From contig JAEUTZ010000017.1 of the NCBI GenBank assembly GCA_016787725.1, forward strand, positions 62,001-126,000: a stretch of 64,000 bases of DNA, in the 5' to 3' direction. Below are positions 63,568-64,000 of the stretch, piece by piece. Positions within the stretch are counted from its first letter, which is position 1. Each line of letters opens with the position of its first letter. The position numbers were made by a program, and so were the translations under genes. The DNA is from Cyclobacteriaceae bacterium. GTDB lineage: Bacteria > Bacteroidota > Bacteroidia > Cytophagales > Cyclobacteriaceae. The notes under the pieces are model-generated. The model did no database searches, was not told the origin of the DNA, and worked only from the letters and a program-made list of their open reading frames with translations.

Positions 63568-64000
63568 TTAAAACCCTTTGGCGGCATCATCTCCCCGGGA
63601 ATAATCGGCACCCGCTTCCAGTTTTCCGTCCGGCAGCACAAGAATGGCATCAACGCGACCAATCGATCTTCGGGGTGTGATGGTATGACCCAGACTCACC
63701 AACGTAAGGCTGTCCTTTTTTGAAAGAGCGCCCGTTTCAGGAATGATGGCATCCGGTAACCATTGGGCATGCACCCGCTTCGCATTCACTGCTTCCTGCA
63801 TGCCCATCTCATGTTCCACAACATTCAGAATAACTTGAAAGACGGAGGTAATTATGGTGGAGCCACCGGGTGAGCCAACCACCATAAACAACCTTCCATC
63901 TTTCTCAAGGATGGTTGGAGTCATGGCACTGAGCATGCGTTTGTTGGGTTCAATCTTGTTGGCTTCCGCACCCACGACACCAAACATGTTGGGCACACCG
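63568..64000 (-). CDS. ggt: Gamma-glutamyltransferase, C-terminal part
   Basis: Read on the minus strand, the last 144 or so residues of a gamma-glutamyltransferase. [20 protein letters not shown], the substrate-binding [12 protein letters not shown], and [20 protein letters not shown] with [11 protein letters not shown] are characteristic of the small subunit. The catalytic threonine and the large subunit lie beyond the window edge. The enzyme cleaves glutathione-type gamma-glutamyl bonds in the periplasm. The first ATG in the window (63996) is internal. It converges on the methyltransferase remnant with six bases between. Confidence 0.93.
   Translation of the reverse strand, partial: GVPNMFGVVGAEANKIEPNKRMLSAMTPTILEKDGRLFMVVGSPGGSTIITSVFQVILNVVEHEMGMQEAVNAKRVHAQWLPDAIIPETGALSKKDSLTLVSLGHTITPRRSIGRVDAILVLPDGKLEAGADYSRGDDAAKGF

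Overview
The window looks like the chromosome of a free-living Bacteroidota bacterium, most likely of the Cytophagales type. The signs are a SusC/SusD outer-membrane pair, a short 287-residue primary sigma factor, promoter boxes of the form TAnnTTTG instead of TATAAT, scarce Shine-Dalgarno sequences, and a bacillithiol gene (bshB1). The taxonomic assignment is an inference. I see no insertion sequence, prophage, CRISPR array or rRNA operon. No stretch over 300 bases is empty: the two sparse regions (35397-35946 and 63257-63567) hold gene remnants and a tRNA.

Layout. 1-3.3 kb: the 3' part of susC, then susD. 3.5-8.7 kb: an AT-rich CHASE2-like lipoprotein, a secreted coiled-coil protein, an S9 peptidase and a sirtuin. 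8.8-18 kb: mostly housekeeping genes (CHY zinc-finger protein, DnaQ-like exonuclease, dnaB, MDR oxidoreductase, etfB-etfA, bifunctional nuclease, nucleoside transporter, TMEM220-like protein). 18.15-31.2 kb: a tight six-gene alpha-glucan operon of two GH13 lipoproteins, GlgE, a TreS-maltokinase fusion, GlgB and a GH57 protein. 31.2-35.4 kb: on the opposite strand, a START-like gene, pgi, pfkA and a ROK glucokinase run towards it. 35.5-44.2 kb: a GIY-YIG remnant, tRNA-Met, lptF/G, rpsO-pnp, the primary sigma gene, trxB-bshB1, pdxH and yqgE. 44.2-50.2 kb: a DUF349 protein, tRNA-Thr, an ABC-F protein, a PLD-like protein and an orphan ABC ATPase. 50.2-64 kb: penicillin-acylase-type hydrolase, purT, cyclophilin, PIG-L deacetylase with a 38-residue membrane protein and an SSS symporter, DUF2911 protein, 3-methyladenine glycosylase, an OmpA-family protein, a SWIB protein, a broken methyltransferase gene and the 3' end of a gamma-glutamyltransferase gene.

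How the genes work together. The central theme is alpha-glucan metabolism by the GlgE route: maltose is phosphorylated by maltokinase, GlgE adds maltosyl units to a glucan, and GlgB branches it. The convergent pgi-pfkA-glk set takes free glucose into glycolysis. The most striking observation is that the TreS half of the fusion has alanine where the GH13 catalytic nucleophile aspartate should be, while the other two catalytic acids and the whole maltokinase half look intact. That suggests maltose may not come from trehalose through this protein, but from external alpha-glucans cut by the two lipoprotein amylases encoded in the same operon.
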